From the NCBI GenBank assembly GCA_016873575.1, contig VGWY01000136.1, forward strand, positions 1 to 7,046: a stretch of DNA of 7,046 nt, written 5' to 3'. The translations under genes and the position numbers were made by a program. The stretch is from Nitrospira sp. Lineage in GTDB: Bacteria > Nitrospirota > Thermodesulfovibrionia > Thermodesulfovibrionales > SM23-35. Each line of letters begins with the position of its first letter. The stretch's first letter is position 1. The notes beneath the pieces were generated by a model. It was not told where the DNA came from. It was given only the letters and a program-made list of their open reading frames with translations, and searched no databases. This document shows, in pieces, positions 6,401 to 7,046 of this stretch.

Positions 6401-6703
6401 GAAGAACTGGCTTTGTTCGATATGCTCAGTAAACCCAACTTGAGCAACAAAGAAAAACAAGAGGTCAAATTAGCTTCAAAGAAACTCCTGAAGGCATTGA
6501 AAGAGGAGAAGTTTGTTTTGGATTGGAGAAAAAGACAGCAGACAAGGGCTGATGTTCTCTTTACCATAGAGACTATCCTTGATGAGATGCTTCCCAGAAC
6601 ATATACCTCTGAAATTTACAGGCAGAAGTGCGATGTTATTTACCAGCATGTTTATGATTCGTATTATGGGGCCGGGAAGAGCATATATACTCACGCTAAT
6701 TGA
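3482..6703 (+). CDS. hsdR: Type I restriction enzyme, R (HsdR) subunit
   Basis: This 1,073-residue protein is the ATP-dependent translocase and nuclease subunit of a type I restriction complex, which normally works with HsdM and HsdS to cut unmethylated foreign DNA. In order it shows the HsdR N-terminal nuclease domain with D149 and E163-x-K165 (FIELKA), a Walker A motif HTQGSGKS (298-305), DEAH (397-400), TGTP (424-427), a second RecA-like domain with WMTGFDVKPL (669-678) and QTIARANR (694-701), and a helical C-terminal part ending in a typical HVYDSYYGAGKSIY tail. Length and motifs fit a complete, functional protein. Residues 574-598 are encoded by a palindromic repeat inserted in frame between helicase motifs. 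The ATG lies 1 nt after the PIN toxin stop and has no clear ribosome site, so it probably depends on coupling. No hsdM or intact hsdS is visible, so partners must lie elsewhere or be lost. Confidence 0.95.
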   Translation: MVIHKYSESLLIEQPAIELFQSLSYDYLDCYHETFGKSGTLGRETPSDVVLTSRLRQSLIALNPLVSSEAINLAIEELTRDRSVLNPANANREIYKMLRDGVKVPIKKEDGSEEIETIKVIDFNNPDKNDFFLASQFWITGEMYKRRADLVGFINGLPLIFIELKAVHKKLENAYKNNLTDYKDTIPQVFWYNSFIILSNGAESRIGTITADYEHFNAWKKINSEGEEGIVSIETIIKGTCEQRRLLDILENFILYQDTGGALNKIIAKYHQYLGVNNVIESFRSINENQGRLGVFWHTQGSGKSFSMIFFSQKILRKFEGNYTFLIVTDRKELDEQIYKNFLSCGAVTEQEVHAESGDNLRQLLTENHRNVFTLIHKFGNIRESVSDRSDIIVITDEAHRTQYDLLALNMRTALPNAAFIAFTGTPLMVGEELTKKTFGDYISIYNFKQSVDDKATVPLYYENRIPEVQLKNEDLNEDLESIIEEAMLDDRQEEKLQREFAREYHIITRDDRLEKIAEDIVAHFVSRGYQGKAMVVSVDKPTAVKMYDKVQKYWKQYIEKLKKALTSISAVSNPLLPPFTQHFRRSAGFTKGGMGGFSDKEQIKTQIQYMKDTDMAVVISQEQNEIDKFKKLGLDIAKHRKKMVKEDLATKFKDPDDSFRIVFVCAMWMTGFDVKPLSTIYLDKPLRNHTLMQTIARANRVFRDKTNGLIVDYIGIFRNLQKALAIYADTGKRKGDTPIKPKSELIKELELSIKDTETFCKKRQIETEKIIKADKLFKIKLIMDATDAILTNDDSKKNFLLLAGNVRKLFKAILPDPDANKYYPKYSLFNVIADKIIAESGDVDISQVMSKVENLLDESIGAEGYIIREPLAPYGEHVTDLSKIDFEALRKKFQRERKHIQAEKLRGVINSKLTQMVRLNKTRINFMEKFQQLIDEYNAGAINIEIFFYRLMDFAKQLNEEEKRRISENLTEEELALFDMLSKPNLSNKEKQEVKLASKKLLKALKEEKFVLDWRKRQQTRADVLFTIETILDEMLPRTYTSEIYRQKCDVIYQHVYDSYYGAGKSIYTHAN
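5201..5274 (+). repeat. In-frame G/C-rich palindromic element inside hsdR
   Basis: The 74-bp stretch begins AATCCCCTC...CCCCCCTTTA and ends TAAGGGGGGGATGGGGGGATT. The arms pair with a few mismatches, and a nested perfect hairpin GCACTT (5227-5232)/AAGTGC (5239-5244) sits in the centre. As I recall, C-rich/G-rich palindromes starting AATCCCC and ending GGGGATT are common dispersed intergenic repeats in several bacterial genomes. Here it is translated without a stop as about 25 residues (574-598: NPLLPPFTQHFRR, SAGFTKGGMGGF). The proline/glycine/arginine-rich composition is unlike the charged helical sequence on both sides, which would join naturally if it were removed. Confidence 0.75.
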
Positions 6704-6786
6704 AATAAAGAGGAATCAAACAGTTTCAGTCCATATTATGCAGGAGTCAATAGTTATACTAATGAATAAGGAATTCTTTTCGTTCA
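6704..6786. other. Spacer between hsdR and the hisF fragment
   Basis: These 83 bases hold no convincing gene, promoter or terminator. A 25-codon ORF from ATG 6762 to the stop at 6837-6839 overlaps the hisF fragment on the other strand, has its only AGGAG 15 nt upstream and shows no family features. It is probably chance. Confidence 0.5.
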
Positions 6787-6951
6787 CTACAACCTTACAG
6801 GTATACCCTTGGACTTTAGATACTCCTTTGCCTCTCTGATCGTATATTCCCTGTAATGGAATATGGATGCGGCGAGGACTGCATCTGCCTTTCCGTATGC
6901 AAATGCCTCATATAAATGCTCGATCGTTCCTGCACCTCCTGAGGCAATACC
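6787..6951 (-). pseudogene. hisF: C-terminal fragment of HisF (imidazole glycerol phosphate synthase cyclase)
   Basis: The minus strand encodes 54 residues ending in a stop (6787-6789) that match the HisF C-terminus closely: IASGGAG (phosphate-binding loop), EHLYEAFAYGKADAVLAASI, FHYREYTIREAKEYL and the family-typical end KGIPVRL. Full HisF is about 250 residues and makes imidazole glycerol phosphate in histidine biosynthesis. Here about 200 N-terminal residues, including the catalytic aspartates, are missing. Homology stops abruptly before the isoleucine codon at 6946-6948, and a stop codon (TGA, 6952-6954) comes one codon upstream. None of the three minus-strand frames beyond continues the protein, so this is a break rather than a single frameshift. 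The fragment is nonfunctional; it may be a remnant left by an insertion or rearrangement, or an assembly junction. Confidence 0.87.
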
Positions 6952-7046
6952 TCAAACCCATCTTCTACAGTTGAGGGCTAAAAACGCCTCATAAGAAAAG
7001 TAAAACCCAGTATTTAAGCCATTCTACAAAAACAGAATTTGGAAAT
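6950..7046. other. Right edge, unassigned sequence beyond the hisF break
   Basis: I see no gene here; all three minus-strand frames contain stops and none continues HisF. A short inverted repeat, CCTCAA (6950-6955) and TTGAGG (6971-6976) around a 15-nt loop, starts exactly at the break. It could mark the terminus of a mobile element lying mostly outside the window, but it is too short to prove this. Confidence 0.35.

Noticed and set aside
6579..6839. An 86-codon plus-strand ORF running past the hsdR end
   Set aside because: It overlaps the hsdR C-terminus in another frame and then the hisF fragment antisense. It has no ribosome site and no family features.

Overview
The window is a patchwork accessory region from a bacterium of moderate to low G+C content. 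It holds a truncated metabolic-type gene, a complete insertion sequence, a small cupin gene, decayed and intact restriction-modification genes, a toxin-antitoxin pair and a histidine-biosynthesis gene fragment. Nothing here fixes the taxon. The C-rich/G-rich palindromic repeat inside hsdR, the PIN toxin-antitoxin pair next to a type I restriction gene and the ISXO2-type transposase would fit a Nitrospirota- or Deltaproteobacteria-like genome, but this is a weak inference.

Left part (1-2488). Two 21-bp near-identical direct repeats (79-99 and 102-122) look like the end of an IS21-type element. An S-adenosylhomocysteine-hydrolase-like NAD-binding gene starts inside the second repeat and lacks the N-terminal half of the family. 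An intact IS1595/ISXO2-type element (1081-2110) follows, with 24-bp perfect terminal inverted repeats and a perfect 8-bp target duplication. It separates the first gene from a small cupin gene. Removing the element would leave the two genes about 24 nt apart, so they were probably an operon. The duplicated target is the cupin gene's Shine-Dalgarno sequence, so the insertion left that site intact.

Middle part (2489-6703). A relic (2549-2770) joins an N-terminal HsdR fragment to a C-terminal HsdS tail. A clear extended -10 promoter then drives a tight three-gene operon: antitoxin, PIN-domain toxin (4-nt overlap) and full-length type I restriction subunit hsdR (1-nt gap). No hsdM or intact hsdS is visible. 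The hsdR gene carries a roughly 74-bp G/C-rich palindromic element that is translated in frame as about 25 extra residues in its helicase region.

Right part (6704-7046). On the minus strand, the last 54 codons of a hisF gene end cleanly with a stop. Homology breaks off abruptly at about 6950, and the final ~97 bases show no gene. The overall picture is a defence-type locus assembled and eroded by repeated mobile-element and recombination events.
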